This document shows positions 8,052-16,783 of a stretch of DNA of 64,000 bases, one piece after another. Numbering within the stretch: position 1 is the stretch's first letter; every line of letters begins with the position of its first letter. The notes under the pieces are model-generated. The model was not told the origin of the DNA. It made no database searches and was given only the letters and a program-made list of their open reading frames with translations. Position numbers and translations under genes: made by a program. Origin of the DNA: Borborobacter arsenicus (GTDB taxonomy: Bacteria > Pseudomonadota > Alphaproteobacteria > Rhizobiales > Rhizobiaceae); contig NZ_RKST01000018.1 in assembly GCF_003934165.1 (NCBI RefSeq), forward strand, positions 55,261 through 119,260, written 5' to 3'.

Positions 8052-8993
8052 ATGTCCGCCACTCACAAGATCATCATCGATACCGATCCGGGGCAGGATG
8101 ACGCCGTCGCGATCCTGTTGGCACTGGCGAGCCCGGAACTGGAAATCCTCGGCATTACCGCGGTTGCCGGCAACGTCCCGTTGCGGCTGACGGAAAAGAA
8201 CGCCCGCAAGATCTGTGAACTGGCCGGCAAACCCGAAACCAGGGTCTTTTCAGGTGCGATACGGCCGCTGATGCGCGCCCTGGTCACCGCCGAGGAGGTC
8301 CACGGCCAAACCGGCCTCAACGGACCGCAATTGCCTGAGCCGACCATGGAACTGCAGCCCCAGCATGCAGTCGATTTCATCATCGAAACATTGCTGCAGG
8401 AGGACAGCGGCACAGTAACGCTGTGCCCGCTGGGACCGCTCACCAATATCGCGCTTGCCCTCATCCGCGAGCCGAAGATCGCGAACCGCATCAAGCAGAT
8501 CGTGCTGATGGGCGGTGGATTCTTCGAAGGCGGCAATGTCACCCCGGCGGCCGAGTTCAACATCTATGTCGACCCGCATGCCGCCGACGTGGTGCTGCGC
8601 TCTGGCGTCCCGATCATCATGATGCCGCTCGACGTCACCCACAAGGCGCTGACGACCGCCAAGCGGATTGCTGCCTTTCGCGCACTCGGCACCAGGGCCG
8701 GCATCGCGACCGCCGAGATGCTGGACTTCTTCGAGCGCTTCGACGAGGAAAAATACGGCACCGATGGCGGGCCGCTGCATGATCCTTGCGTGATTGCCTA
8801 TTTGCTGAGGCCGGACCTGTTCAGGGGCCGACACTGCAATGTCACCGTCGAAACAGCGTCCGAACTCACAATGGGCATGACGGTGATCGACTGGTGGGGT
8901 GTAACGGCGCGTGAAAAAAATGCACTGGTGATGCGCGACATCGACGATGACGGCTTCTTCGATCTGCTGGTGGAACGGATCGGCCGGCTGTAA
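8052..8993 (+). CDS. Inosine-uridine preferring nucleoside hydrolase
   Basis: Nucleoside hydrolases cleave ribonucleosides to free base and ribose. The ATG at 8052 has GGAG seven bases upstream and gives 313 residues, normal for the family; the in-frame extension to 7878 overlaps the hsp20 gene. The calcium-binding motif DTDPGQDD (10-17) is intact, as are the GPLTNIA motif and the later HDPCVIAYLL segment carrying the family aspartate. The neighbouring convergent ribokinase (9003-9905) could phosphorylate the ribose released, so the two genes read as a nucleoside ribose salvage pair. Whether it prefers purine or pyrimidine nucleosides cannot be told. Confidence 0.93.
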   Translation: MSATHKIIIDTDPGQDDAVAILLALASPELEILGITAVAGNVPLRLTEKNARKICELAGKPETRVFSGAIRPLMRALVTAEEVHGQTGLNGPQLPEPTMELQPQHAVDFIIETLLQEDSGTVTLCPLGPLTNIALALIREPKIANRIKQIVLMGGGFFEGGNVTPAAEFNIYVDPHAADVVLRSGVPIIMMPLDVTHKALTTAKRIAAFRALGTRAGIATAEMLDFFERFDEEKYGTDGGPLHDPCVIAYLLRPDLFRGRHCNVTVETASELTMGMTVIDWWGVTAREKNALVMRDIDDDGFFDLLVERIGRL

Positions 8994-9002
8994 GGCGTCA
9001 GG

Positions 9003-9905
9003 TCACGTAGGCGACAACACTGCATCCACCTCCGAAGCCAGCGGGATTGCCGGTTGCGCGCCCGGTTTCAGGCAGGCAAGCGAGCCAGCCACGGCGGCTC
9101 GGCGCAGAGCATCTTCCAGCGACATTTTCTGTGACAGGCCGGCTGCCAGATAGCCGCAGAACGTGTCGCCTGCCCCCACCGTATCCACCGGCGTGACTTT
9201 GAGCGCCGGCACCGTCAGGAATGTGTCCGTAGTCGCCGCCAGCACACCCTCCGCACCGAGAGTAACAATGATGGTTCGCCCGGTCTGTTTGGCAAACGCT
9301 CTCATGCGGGCTTCGCGACCGCTACCGCCGAGCTTAAGCGCGTCTGCATAGAGGTCGAATTCGGTCTCATTGGCCACGACATAGTCGGCCTTGGCAAGAA
9401 ACGGTGCGGCTTCGGCACGAAACGGGGCGGTATTAAGGATGGCGACGCATTGTGCCTTGCGCGCCGCGTGGAGTGCGGCTTCTACCGTGGTCAAGGGAAT
9501 TTCGAGTTGCAGCAGCACGATACCGCCTTTGGCCTGAAATGCCTTGGCCGTGTCGCCGGGCAGCACCGAGGCATTGGCACCCGGGACCACCGCGATGGTG
9601 TTTTCGCCGCTGGCGGCTACAAGGATCAATGCGGTGCCTGTGGCGGCATGTGTTTCCACAATCCCGGTAAGGTCGACCTTGCCGTCCTTCAGGCAGGCAA
9701 GCGCCTCCACGGCGAATGCATCCTTGCCGACGGCGCCGACCATGCGAACTTGCGCGCCCGCACGCGCTGCGGCTAGCGCCTGATTGGCGCCCTTGCCGCC
9801 TGGGGCCGTCTTGAAATCATCCCCCAGCACCGTCTCGCCGGGTGCGGGCAATCGCTCGACCGAAGCAATGAGATCCAGGTTGATGGAACCGATGATGGTG
9901 ATCAA
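9003..9905 (-). CDS. rbsK: Ribokinase
   Basis: Ribokinase makes ribose 5-phosphate from ribose and ATP. The 300-residue PfkB-family protein shows the first signature with APGGKGANQA (35-43), sugar-binding GSINLD at the N-terminus, and the second signature DTVGAGDTFCG (241-251) with catalytic Asp247. The start is TTG at 9905, eight bases after GGAGG. That Shine-Dalgarno lies in the 3' arm of a perfect 10-base-pair hairpin (9911-9936), so translation may be gated by structure. It lies downstream of the ada-like gene on the same strand and converges on the nucleoside hydrolase. Confidence 0.94.
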   Translation of the reverse strand: MITIIGSINLDLIASVERLPAPGETVLGDDFKTAPGGKGANQALAAARAGAQVRMVGAVGKDAFAVEALACLKDGKVDLTGIVETHAATGTALILVAASGENTIAVVPGANASVLPGDTAKAFQAKGGIVLLQLEIPLTTVEAALHAARKAQCVAILNTAPFRAEAAPFLAKADYVVANETEFDLYADALKLGGSGREARMRAFAKQTGRTIIVTLGAEGVLAATTDTFLTVPALKVTPVDTVGAGDTFCGYLAAGLSQKMSLEDALRRAAVAGSLACLKPGAQPAIPLASEVDAVLSPT

Positions 9906-9910
9906 GAAGA

Positions 9911-9936
9911 AGCCTCCGATTTACCGATCGGAGGCT
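9911..9936 (-). promoter_or_regulatory. Hairpin enclosing the rbsK Shine-Dalgarno
   Basis: AGCCTCCGAT and ATCGGAGGCT pair perfectly around a six-base loop. On the minus-strand transcript the 3' arm holds GGAGG, the ribosome-binding site of rbsK, eight bases from its TTG. The hairpin lies 28-53 bases after the upstream ada-like stop; the following TTCTTCTTG is not a good U-tract, so translational control is at least as likely as termination. Confidence 0.6.
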
Positions 9937-9963
9937 ACTCATTTTGCATCGACATTGCCATGG

Positions 9964-10860
9964 TCAGGCCGTTGTGCGCGCATCAACAGAAACCTGGGCG
10001 GCTTCCCAGCCCAGGATCGCCCGTTTGCGGGTCAGCCCCCAATGATAGCCGGTCAGTGCACCGGATTTGCCGATCGCCCGATGGCAGGGCACGACGAAGG
10101 ACACCGGATTGGCCCCGACGGCTGCGCCAACTGCCCGGCAGGCAGAGGGAGAACCGATCTCGGCCGCGATAGAGGAATAGGTCCGCGCCGTACCCATCGG
10201 GATCTTGAGCAACGCATCCCAGACGCGAAGCTGGAAGTCCGTGCCGATCATGACCACGCGCAGGGGGTCCTCCGCCCGCCAACGCGACGGGTCGAAGATG
10301 CGTGCGGCATAAGGCGCGGTCGCCGCCATGTCCTCGACATAGTTCGCGTTCGGCCAGCGGGAGGACATGTCGGCAAAAGCGGCGCGCTCACCACCGGCAT
10401 CATTGAAGGAAAGGCCCGCAAGCCCTCGATCCGTGACCATGATCAAGGCCACGCCGAAGGGCGACAGGTGGAAGCCGTAGCGGATGGTGAGGCCGGCGCC
10501 GCGTGTCTTGTAGGCGCCCGGCGACATCGCCTCATGGGTCACGAACAGATCGTGCAGCCGGCCTGGGCCTGACATGCCGACCTCAAGGGCCGTTTCGAGC
10601 AGCGGCATGCCTGAATCGAGCAGCCGGCGCGCATGATCCAGCGTAACCGCCTGCAGAAAGCCCTTCGGCGAGAGGCCGGCCCAGCGGGTGAACAGTTTCT
10701 GCAGGCCCGTCGGCGTCTCGCCCACTTCTTCGGCAAGCGCCTCCAATGAAGGTTGGTCGCGGTAATCGAGGCTGATCTTTTCGATCACCCGACGCACCGT
10801 TTCATAGTCACCGCCTTGCGGCGTAATTTCCTGCTGCAGGATCGCGGTTTGTGCGTTCAT
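9964..10860 (-). CDS. Ada-like AraC domain plus methylated-DNA-cysteine methyltransferase
   Basis: The protein repairs O6-methylguanine by moving the methyl group to its own cysteine. The ATG at 10860 has AAGGAG nine bases upstream, giving 298 residues. An AraC-type helix-turn-helix occupies about 22-115 and the methyltransferase domain about 125-290, with the acceptor Cys259 in FVVPCHRAIG. The zinc-binding N-terminal domain of E. coli Ada, which senses methylphosphotriesters, is missing, so it is a two-domain form common in alphaproteobacteria and may not induce an adaptive response by the classical route. DUF2244 precedes it on the same strand by 75 bases. Confidence 0.92.
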   Translation of the reverse strand: MNAQTAILQQEITPQGGDYETVRRVIEKISLDYRDQPSLEALAEEVGETPTGLQKLFTRWAGLSPKGFLQAVTLDHARRLLDSGMPLLETALEVGMSGPGRLHDLFVTHEAMSPGAYKTRGAGLTIRYGFHLSPFGVALIMVTDRGLAGLSFNDAGGERAAFADMSSRWPNANYVEDMAATAPYAARIFDPSRWRAEDPLRVVMIGTDFQLRVWDALLKIPMGTARTYSSIAAEIGSPSACRAVGAAVGANPVSFVVPCHRAIGKSGALTGYHWGLTRKRAILGWEAAQVSVDARTTA

Positions 10861-10935
10861 TGGACAATCTCCTTGACCCGCAATATTGCGTCTCAAGGGC
10901 GTGATCTCCACCCGTTTCCTGCGCCGGCGCTATTT

Positions 10936-11430
10936 TCAATATGTTTTCGCGGTCGCCAGCGCCCGGGCGAAGGCCTTGGCGAAGCTTTCGCGATCATCAG
11001 GATTGAGGAAGCTGCCGATCGACACGCTCCGGCCGGGCGCCTCGACAGCCATATTGGTGATGCCGATCTCGTCATGCCGCTTGACCGAGAACCGCGCCCT
11101 GAACGGGTTGAAATGATGCGCTTCGGCACGACCCGATGGCGCAACCTTACGAATATCGAGGCTGGTGCGCGATACCGACACCTCTTCATGGGCACGCGCG
11201 GAGCGATAATTCAGCCGGAAAGCGATGTAGACCGCCAGGACGTCGAGCCCGAAAAAGCCGAAAACCGGCCATGCGCCTCTGGACAGGAAGAAGGCTCCGG
11301 TGGCAAGCCAGCTTATCGAAAGTGCAGCCATCAGGACAAAGAAGCCGGTACGGCCCAGCGAACGGTGCGGCGTCAGCAAGGCCTGGAAAATCGGCTGGTC
11401 GGCGGCGAATACGGAATTTGTCTCGCTCAT
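10936..11430 (-). CDS. DUF2244 family membrane protein
   Basis: This 164-residue protein matches DUF2244, an alphaproteobacterial family of integral membrane proteins of unknown function. After about 28 residues containing the typical LTPHRSLGRTGF motif come two membrane helices (about 28-48 and 53-70), then a cytoplasmic beta-rich domain with RFSVKRHDEIGITNM and GRSVSIGSFLNPDDRESFA. The ATG is at 11430. It is divergent from nth with only 22 bases between the two starts, so the promoters overlap the coding regions. It may be co-transcribed with the downstream ada-like gene. Confidence 0.82.
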   Translation of the reverse strand: MSETNSVFAADQPIFQALLTPHRSLGRTGFFVLMAALSISWLATGAFFLSRGAWPVFGFFGLDVLAVYIAFRLNYRSARAHEEVSVSRTSLDIRKVAPSGRAEAHHFNPFRARFSVKRHDEIGITNMAVEAPGRSVSIGSFLNPDDRESFAKAFARALATAKTY

Positions 11431-11452
11431 GCGGGCAGACTACAGGAAGATC

Positions 11453-12238
11453 ATGAAGAACCCCAAGACCAAAGATGCCGTGAAGCCGAAAAAGCCGCAG
11501 GCCGCGGCAAAAGCCTCCATCTCCAGCCGTCGGTCGAGACGCGCCATCTCGCTTTACTCGCCGGAGGAGGTCCATGAGATATTCCGCCGTTTCGCCGTGC
11601 AGCGTCCAGAGCCTAAGGGCGAGCTGGAGCATGTCAACGCCTTCACGCTCCTGGTAGCCGTGGTGCTGTCGGCCCAGGCGACGGATGCCGGCGTCAACAA
11701 GGCAACGCGGTCGCTCTTTGCAATCGCCGACACCCCGCAAAAGATGCTGGCCTTGGGCGAGGCCAAGGTCGGCGACTATATCCGCACCATCGGCCTATGG
11801 CGCAACAAGGCCAAGAACGTGATCGCGCTGTCGGAAGCGCTGCTGCGCGACCATGGCGGTGAGGTTCCCGGCGATCGCGACCAGTTGGTGCAGCTTCCCG
11901 GCGTGGGGCGCAAGACCGCCAATGTCGTGCTCAACATGGCTTTTGGCCAGCATACGATGGCGGTCGACACCCATATATTCCGCATCGGCAACCGCATCGG
12001 CCTGGCGCCCGGCAAGACGCCGGAGCAGGTGGAGGCCGGATTGCTGAAGATCATCCCGGAAGAATATATGCGCCATGCCCATCACTGGCTGATCCTGCAT
12101 GGCCGTTATGTCTGCAAGGCGCGCAAGCCTGACTGCGAACGGTGCGTCATCGCCGATATCTGCAAGTCGGCGGAAAAGACCACCGACATCCCCGCACCAT
12201 TGGTGCCGTTGCCCGCGCAGGAAATTCAGGCACCGTAG
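11453..12238 (+). CDS. nth: Endonuclease III
   Basis: Endonuclease III is a DNA glycosylase/AP lyase for oxidised pyrimidines in base excision repair. I chose ATG 11453 (MKNPKTKDAVKPKKPQ) with AGGA close upstream; ATG 11429 is an alternative that would overlap the DUF2244 start. The 261-residue product has the helix-hairpin-helix LPGVGRKTANVVL with the catalytic lysine, the catalytic aspartate in VDTHIFRIGNR, and the C-terminal [4Fe-4S] cysteines in a CX6CX2CX5C pattern. A lysine- and alanine-rich N-terminal tail of about 35 residues is longer than in E. coli. The 3' end overlaps the convergent DUF2214 gene by 13 bases. Confidence 0.95.
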   Translation: MKNPKTKDAVKPKKPQAAAKASISSRRSRRAISLYSPEEVHEIFRRFAVQRPEPKGELEHVNAFTLLVAVVLSAQATDAGVNKATRSLFAIADTPQKMLALGEAKVGDYIRTIGLWRNKAKNVIALSEALLRDHGGEVPGDRDQLVQLPGVGRKTANVVLNMAFGQHTMAVDTHIFRIGNRIGLAPGKTPEQVEAGLLKIIPEEYMRHAHHWLILHGRYVCKARKPDCERCVIADICKSAEKTTDIPAPLVPLPAQEIQAP

Positions 12239-12681
12239 CCACGCGCCATGGCGGCTGCAAAGACTAGGATAGCCATGAAGAATACGCCCTCGGCCCGCAG
12301 GTAGCGGCGCATGGAAGCCGCCTCCGCGTCGGGAACCTGAAAGCCGGCATCGCTGCCGGTTTTAGCGCGCCACTTCAGAAAATGCCGGGTCGGCACGATC
12401 GACAGCAGGCCGACAATGGCAAAACAGACCATCTTTCCCCAGAAGGCGTGGTTGGCCACATAGAACTCCCAGCCCTTGAGGCCGAACAGCACCCGGCAGA
12501 TGCCAACGACCAGCACCAGCCCTGCCGTCGCACCATAAAGGCCGTCAATGCGCGCAAGCCGCCGCACCGTGTCGCCAACCAAGGGCTGATTGATCAAAAC
12601 GGTTTCGGCAGCAAGAATGGCGGCCAGGGCGAACACCAGAAAATGGTGCAAGATCGCGAGAACAAGGTCGACAAGGTCCAT
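12226..12681 (-). CDS. DUF2214 family membrane protein
   Basis: This 151-residue protein has four predicted membrane helices (about 5-25, 47-66, 80-100 and 128-148) and matches DUF2214, a family of unknown function. Conserved features are the His-His pair in ILHHFLVFAL at the N-terminus and NHAFWGKMVCFAIVGLLS in the middle. Histidines in the membrane recall small haem-binding or redox membrane proteins, but nothing in the window supports a specific role. It converges on nth, overlapping by 13 bases, and its start at 12681 faces the GNAT gene. Confidence 0.8.
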   Translation of the reverse strand: MDLVDLVLAILHHFLVFALAAILAAETVLINQPLVGDTVRRLARIDGLYGATAGLVLVVGICRVLFGLKGWEFYVANHAFWGKMVCFAIVGLLSIVPTRHFLKWRAKTGSDAGFQVPDAEAASMRRYLRAEGVFFMAILVFAAAMARGYGA

Positions 12682-12751
12682 GGTTCATCCTTCCTGCGGG
12701 AGGTCTGGAATGGAACGTCAAGTCCGGATCGGCGCAACCGCCATAGTCGAT

Positions 12752-12780
12752 TTGACAGTGTTTAGCATTGGCGATAGCGG
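12752..12780 (+). promoter_or_regulatory. Possible promoter upstream of the GNAT gene
   Basis: TTGACA at 12752-12757, a 17-base spacer and TAGCGG at 12775-12780 lie about 50 bases before the acetyltransferase start. The -35 is perfect, the -10 poor. Confidence 0.3.
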
Positions 12781-12828
12781 AATTTCCACCCTCAATAGCG
12801 CCGGAACCAGCCGGCCGGTATCACCCAT

Positions 12829-13362
12829 ATGACCCTACCCGTAGCCACTGAAATTCCGATGATCGAGACCGAGCGTACGCTATTGCGCGCGCACAGGCTG
12901 GAAGATCTCGACGCCTATGCGCAGATGTGGACGGACCCTGGTGTCATTCGTTTCACCAGCGGCAAGCCCCTCACCCGCGAGGAAGCGTGGATCAGGCTTT
13001 TGCGCTATGCCGGTCACTGGCGATTGCTGGGTTTTGGCTTGTGGGCGATCGAGGACAGGCAAACCGGCCGGTTTCTTGGCGAGGCAGGATTTCATGACCT
13101 CAAGCGCGATATTACGCCGTCCATAGAAGGCACTCCCGAAGCGGGCTGGGTGCTCGTGCCTGACGCTCACGGCAAAGGCCTGGCAACCGAGATCATGATG
13201 GCCGCGCATCAATGGAGCGATGCGCATTTCAGCGCGGCCAAGACCGTCTGCATCATTGATCCGGAAAACACAGGCTCGCTCCGCGTTGCCAAGAAATGCG
13301 GCTACGAAGAAACAGTCCGGACCAGCTACAAGGGCTCCGAACTCATCATGTTCGAGCGATAA
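12829..13362 (+). CDS. GNAT family N-acetyltransferase (RimJ/RimL type)
   Basis: GNAT enzymes move an acetyl group from acetyl-CoA to an amine. The 177-residue protein follows the Acetyltransf_3/RimJ-RimL pattern: an opening IETERTLLRAHRLEDLDAYA, a central WAIEDRQTGRFLGEAGF strand pair, the acetyl-CoA loop around VLVPDAHGKGLATEIM, and the late DPENTGSLRVAKKCGY motif. The substrate is unknown; ribosomal proteins, antibiotics or small amines are all possible. It ends two bases before the stop of the convergent DUF982 gene. Confidence 0.88.
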   Translation: MTLPVATEIPMIETERTLLRAHRLEDLDAYAQMWTDPGVIRFTSGKPLTREEAWIRLLRYAGHWRLLGFGLWAIEDRQTGRFLGEAGFHDLKRDITPSIEGTPEAGWVLVPDAHGKGLATEIMMAAHQWSDAHFSAAKTVCIIDPENTGSLRVAKKCGYEETVRTSYKGSELIMFER

Positions 13363-13364
13363 AC

Positions 13365-13619
13365 CTATCTGTTCGCCAGCAGGCCCGATTCCTCGGCGGC
13401 AGCGACAAAGGCTGCACGGGCATCCTCAGCAGAACGTTCGCCCGCCAGCACTGCGTTGCAGGTTTCGAAGGCCTCGCGATAGAGTTGGCCGCGTTTGGCT
13501 TGCGGCCAGTCAGTCAGGCACTCGCAGGCACCCTTGACGGTCTTGACGTCGCGAATTGTGTTGTCTGCGCCGATGCGAACACGCACAGGGCTCCCAAAAG
13601 GCTGGCGGTCGTCGTCCAT
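13365..13619 (-). CDS. DUF982 family protein
   Basis: This 84-residue protein matches DUF982, a small cytoplasmic family expanded in rhizobia and of unknown function. The pattern VRVRIGADNTIRDVKTVKGACECLTDWP followed by a helical AFETCNAVLAGERSAEDARAAFVAAA segment is typical. The rest of the neighbourhood gives no functional clue. Confidence 0.82.
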   Translation of the reverse strand: MDDDRQPFGSPVRVRIGADNTIRDVKTVKGACECLTDWPQAKRGQLYREAFETCNAVLAGERSAEDARAAFVAAAEESGLLANR

Positions 13620-13686
13620 GGCGATTCTCCCTTGGCCTTGGTTGAGGCTCGGGACAACGCCGACGGAGGTTACCGGTTCCCCACGG

Positions 13687-13995
13687 TCACATCTGATCGT
13701 TATAAGGTTCCTTGGTCAGCGCCACCATGCGCGCAAGCTCCGAAAAGGAGGGAATGTCGTGCTCGGACCCGCTGTTGTTGGCCAGTTGCAGAAATCGGAT
13801 CGGGAAACACACAGCATCCCGGTTGGCCGGCGACATGATCTCGACGATATGCTCGTCCCCGGTGGCATTGGCTTCGGCACGGCGCAGGGCTGTGTCTATT
13901 TCCTCGACCGAGAGGATACCCTTGCTGACCAGGAGATTGTTGAGAGAAGCGATGGCAAGGTAAAGGCCCTCGAGTTGCAGGTTTGCGGTGTTCAT
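13687..13995 (-). CDS. Small hypothetical protein
   Basis: I do not recognise this 102-residue protein. The ATG at 13995 (MNTANLQLEGLYLAI) is preferred to one at 14052 because AGGGTG precedes it. The N-terminal half is helical with a KGILSVEEIDTALRRAEA segment, reminiscent of short regulatory or subunit-like helices; the C-terminal half has CFPIRFLQLANNS. No signal peptide or membrane segment is seen. It lies 63 bases after the res stop on the same strand and could be in its transcript, but similar proteins also occur away from restriction genes as far as I recall. Confidence 0.6.
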   Translation of the reverse strand: MNTANLQLEGLYLAIASLNNLLVSKGILSVEEIDTALRRAEANATGDEHIVEIMSPANRDAVCFPIRFLQLANNSGSEHDIPSFSELARMVALTKEPYNDQM

Positions 13996-14058
13996 GGCTG
14001 CGGCACCCTGTTGCGGATGCCGCTTAACGCCGGCGGCGCAAATATGATCCATCCTCGA

Positions 14059-16734
14059 TCAACGGCAGAGCCAGGCCCGCGCCAGCCCGGCGATCGTCAT
14101 GTTCTCGGCCAAGGCGTCGTGGGGGATCAGCAGATAGCGCCAGGGCTTGCCGCCATGCGCTGCCGTGTAGTCCGTGGCGCGGCGGCACCATGCAATGGCA
14201 GCCTCTTGCTTGGCCAGCACATCCACGGCCGTCATCTGGTCGGCGGCCTTTGTTTCCATGATGAAAATAACCGCATCGGTCTCGGCGACGAAATCCGGCT
14301 GATATTCCAGTTGCCGTCCGTCCTGGCGGTAGAAAAGGTGGAACTGGCCTTTTGCCGGCCGGAACCATTTCACCGCCTCTCGCTCGAGTATGACGGCCAG
14401 CATGCGCTCGACATCGGAGTGGAACTTCTGCACCGGAAACAAGCAGCGTGAAAACCCGCCGAACACATGGCGTGCCATGTTGCTCTTGTCTTCTGGCGAC
14501 AGATGAAAATCTAGCGGCGGCTTGCCTGCAGGCGCGCGATAGACGCTCGACCGAAGAGGGGTAAAACTGCTCTTGACCTCCACCCTATCGCCTGCCTCCC
14601 CCTCCCTCCAGAAATGCAACTGCATCTGGGTATGCACTATTCGGGCGATCTCGGCGCCATGGAATTCGAGCACTTGCTGGACATCTGCCGCCGAAAGATA
14701 GGAACGAAGGTGCGACAGGACCTGTTGGGCCAGATTGTAGAGCAGGTCCGCGTGCTGATCATAAGAAATGTCATCGAAACCGATGAGATGATTGACCACA
14801 TAGTCCTCAAGCCGCCTTTCATGCCGTTCCAAGGGCGGGGCGGCGATCCGGTCGACCTTTCCTGTTCGCAGATGCGCAGCCCATAGCGTCTCGCTCGGTG
14901 CTTCATGGCGTAAGTCGGAAACATCAAGCACAAAGGCATGAATGCCGGATTTCCTCTCCCCGAGCGGATTGCAGACGACACAAGGTATATCGATCGTATG
15001 AGCGGCAAACAGCTTGTAAACCCTGGCAATCAACTGGGGAAGGTCGGGCCTGGTACGAACCTCGTCTCCTTGCATTCGCTCCGGTCGATAGCGGGCCTCG
15101 ACATCACGCAGGAGAACAGCCTGCGCCTCCGGTCGGGCCAGAAGCGCCGAGGCCGGCAGTAGGTCGGGACGTCTCGCCTGCTCGTAAATCACATCATGGA
15201 TGATTTTCACGAGCTGGCGTTCCTCGGGCTGGAACTCTGAGCACCCATTGCATGCATCGAGCCCGACAATTTCATGGTGGGCGTCAGCCATACCAAGCCG
15301 TGCCATCAGCCGGGGCTGCGAAACGATGTTGACCTCTTTTTCTTCCGGGAAATCAGACGGCAGGACAACCTGTTGCACGCGCAGGATCGACGACCCCGGC
15401 TTGCGCGCCTCGTCAACGATTTCCTGGAAACGGTCATGGGCAACGATGTTGAGGCGATCGAGCGCCGCTATGCCCGTGAGTTCGCCAAAAGGCAGGCGCA
15501 GGCCTCGCCCCACCGATTGGACAACCAATGTCTCTGCGTTTGCGGCACGCAGCGGGACGATCGTGTAGAGATTTTTGACGTCCCAGCCTTCTTTCAGCAT
15601 GTTGACGTGGATAACGATCTCGGTCGGTTCGTCGGCTTGCTCCACAGTCAAAAGCCGCCCTACTGTTTCCTCCTCCTTCTGGCTCGAATCGACCTGAATA
15701 ACCTTGCCTGCATAGCGCCCGTCGAAAAAGGCGTGGGAATCGATCCGCCGCATCAGGTCGGACGCATGGCTTGTGTCGCGGGCGATCACCAGCATCAGCG
15801 GCTTGACATGGAGCCTGCCCGGCCTGCGCGCGTAAGACGCCAGTTCCGCCTTGACGGTCTCGTGCAGCCGCACACCGTCCTCCAGCTTGATGTGCTCTAT
15901 CGTATCCGCTGATTTACCGAGTGGCGAAAAATTCTCGCGGGTAACGACAGCAGGTTCCTTGACGAAGCCGTCCGCCATTGCCTTGGCCAAGGGATAGTCG
16001 AAAACGATGTTCCTGAACCGTTTCGACCCGCCTCTTGCTTCAACGAAGGGGGTCGCGGTCAATTCAAGTCCCATGACCGGCCGCAACTCGTTGATGGCGC
16101 GAACACCGGCCGAGGCGCGATAGCGATGTGATTCATCCATGATCAACACGAGATCGTCCCGACCGGCGAGATGGTCGAAATAGCTTTCGCCGATCTCCTC
16201 GCGAAAGGAGCGGATGCGCGGACTGCGCCCACCACGAACCTCGGCGTTGATTTTGGAAATATTGAAGATGTTGATGGTGGTCGAGAACAGGTCGCTGCCG
16301 CCGGCGATGTGCCGCTGGTAATTGTCGCCGGTGATTATCACCGGCGGCGAATGCGCGAATTCTGCGATCCCCTTCAGCACATATTTCGGCGTGTTTGACG
16401 TAAAGTCGGTAGTCAGCTTGTCGTAGATTGTCAGGTTCGGAGCGAGAACGAGGAAATTCTTCATTCCGTGCACCAGGCGCAGATAGGCAATGAATGCGCC
16501 CATCAGCCGTGTCTTGCCCACGCCCGTCGCAAGCGAAAAGCAATAGGACGGAAAAGCTCGCTCGAAATCCGTGACGTCCGGGAATTCGCTGGCAATTGCT
16601 TCTATTGCGGCATGCAGGTCGGTGTCTTTGCGCAGCGGCACCAGTTGCGTGATCCGGTCCAGGATCTCCAGTGACCGTCGCTGCGGCGCACGCAAACTGA
16701 GCCGACCGGCAATAGCGTCAACATGGCTACTCAT
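14059..16734 (-). CDS. res: Type III restriction enzyme helicase-nuclease subunit Res
   Basis: Res is the ATP-dependent translocase and endonuclease of a type III system; it cuts when two unmodified sites are oriented head to head. The 891-residue protein has superfamily 2 motifs: Walker A LATGVGKTR (68-76), motif Ia LVLAPN, the DEAD-type box DESH (200-203), LTATP and motif VI QSVGRGLRLP. The C-terminal region carries a PD-(D/E)XK-type nuclease core, YQPDFVAE followed by IMETKAA, within the last 100 residues. The frame is intact. It follows mod by 49 bases on the same strand. Confidence 0.93.
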   Translation of the reverse strand: MSSHVDAIAGRLSLRAPQRRSLEILDRITQLVPLRKDTDLHAAIEAIASEFPDVTDFERAFPSYCFSLATGVGKTRLMGAFIAYLRLVHGMKNFLVLAPNLTIYDKLTTDFTSNTPKYVLKGIAEFAHSPPVIITGDNYQRHIAGGSDLFSTTINIFNISKINAEVRGGRSPRIRSFREEIGESYFDHLAGRDDLVLIMDESHRYRASAGVRAINELRPVMGLELTATPFVEARGGSKRFRNIVFDYPLAKAMADGFVKEPAVVTRENFSPLGKSADTIEHIKLEDGVRLHETVKAELASYARRPGRLHVKPLMLVIARDTSHASDLMRRIDSHAFFDGRYAGKVIQVDSSQKEEETVGRLLTVEQADEPTEIVIHVNMLKEGWDVKNLYTIVPLRAANAETLVVQSVGRGLRLPFGELTGIAALDRLNIVAHDRFQEIVDEARKPGSSILRVQQVVLPSDFPEEKEVNIVSQPRLMARLGMADAHHEIVGLDACNGCSEFQPEERQLVKIIHDVIYEQARRPDLLPASALLARPEAQAVLLRDVEARYRPERMQGDEVRTRPDLPQLIARVYKLFAAHTIDIPCVVCNPLGERKSGIHAFVLDVSDLRHEAPSETLWAAHLRTGKVDRIAAPPLERHERRLEDYVVNHLIGFDDISYDQHADLLYNLAQQVLSHLRSYLSAADVQQVLEFHGAEIARIVHTQMQLHFWREGEAGDRVEVKSSFTPLRSSVYRAPAGKPPLDFHLSPEDKSNMARHVFGGFSRCLFPVQKFHSDVERMLAVILEREAVKWFRPAKGQFHLFYRQDGRQLEYQPDFVAETDAVIFIMETKAADQMTAVDVLAKQEAAIAWCRRATDYTAAHGGKPWRYLLIPHDALAENMTIAGLARAWLCR

Positions 16735-16783
16735 TACAAACTCTTGCCACCGCTCAGGGGGAAATTTGACCTCGGCCTAGCCG

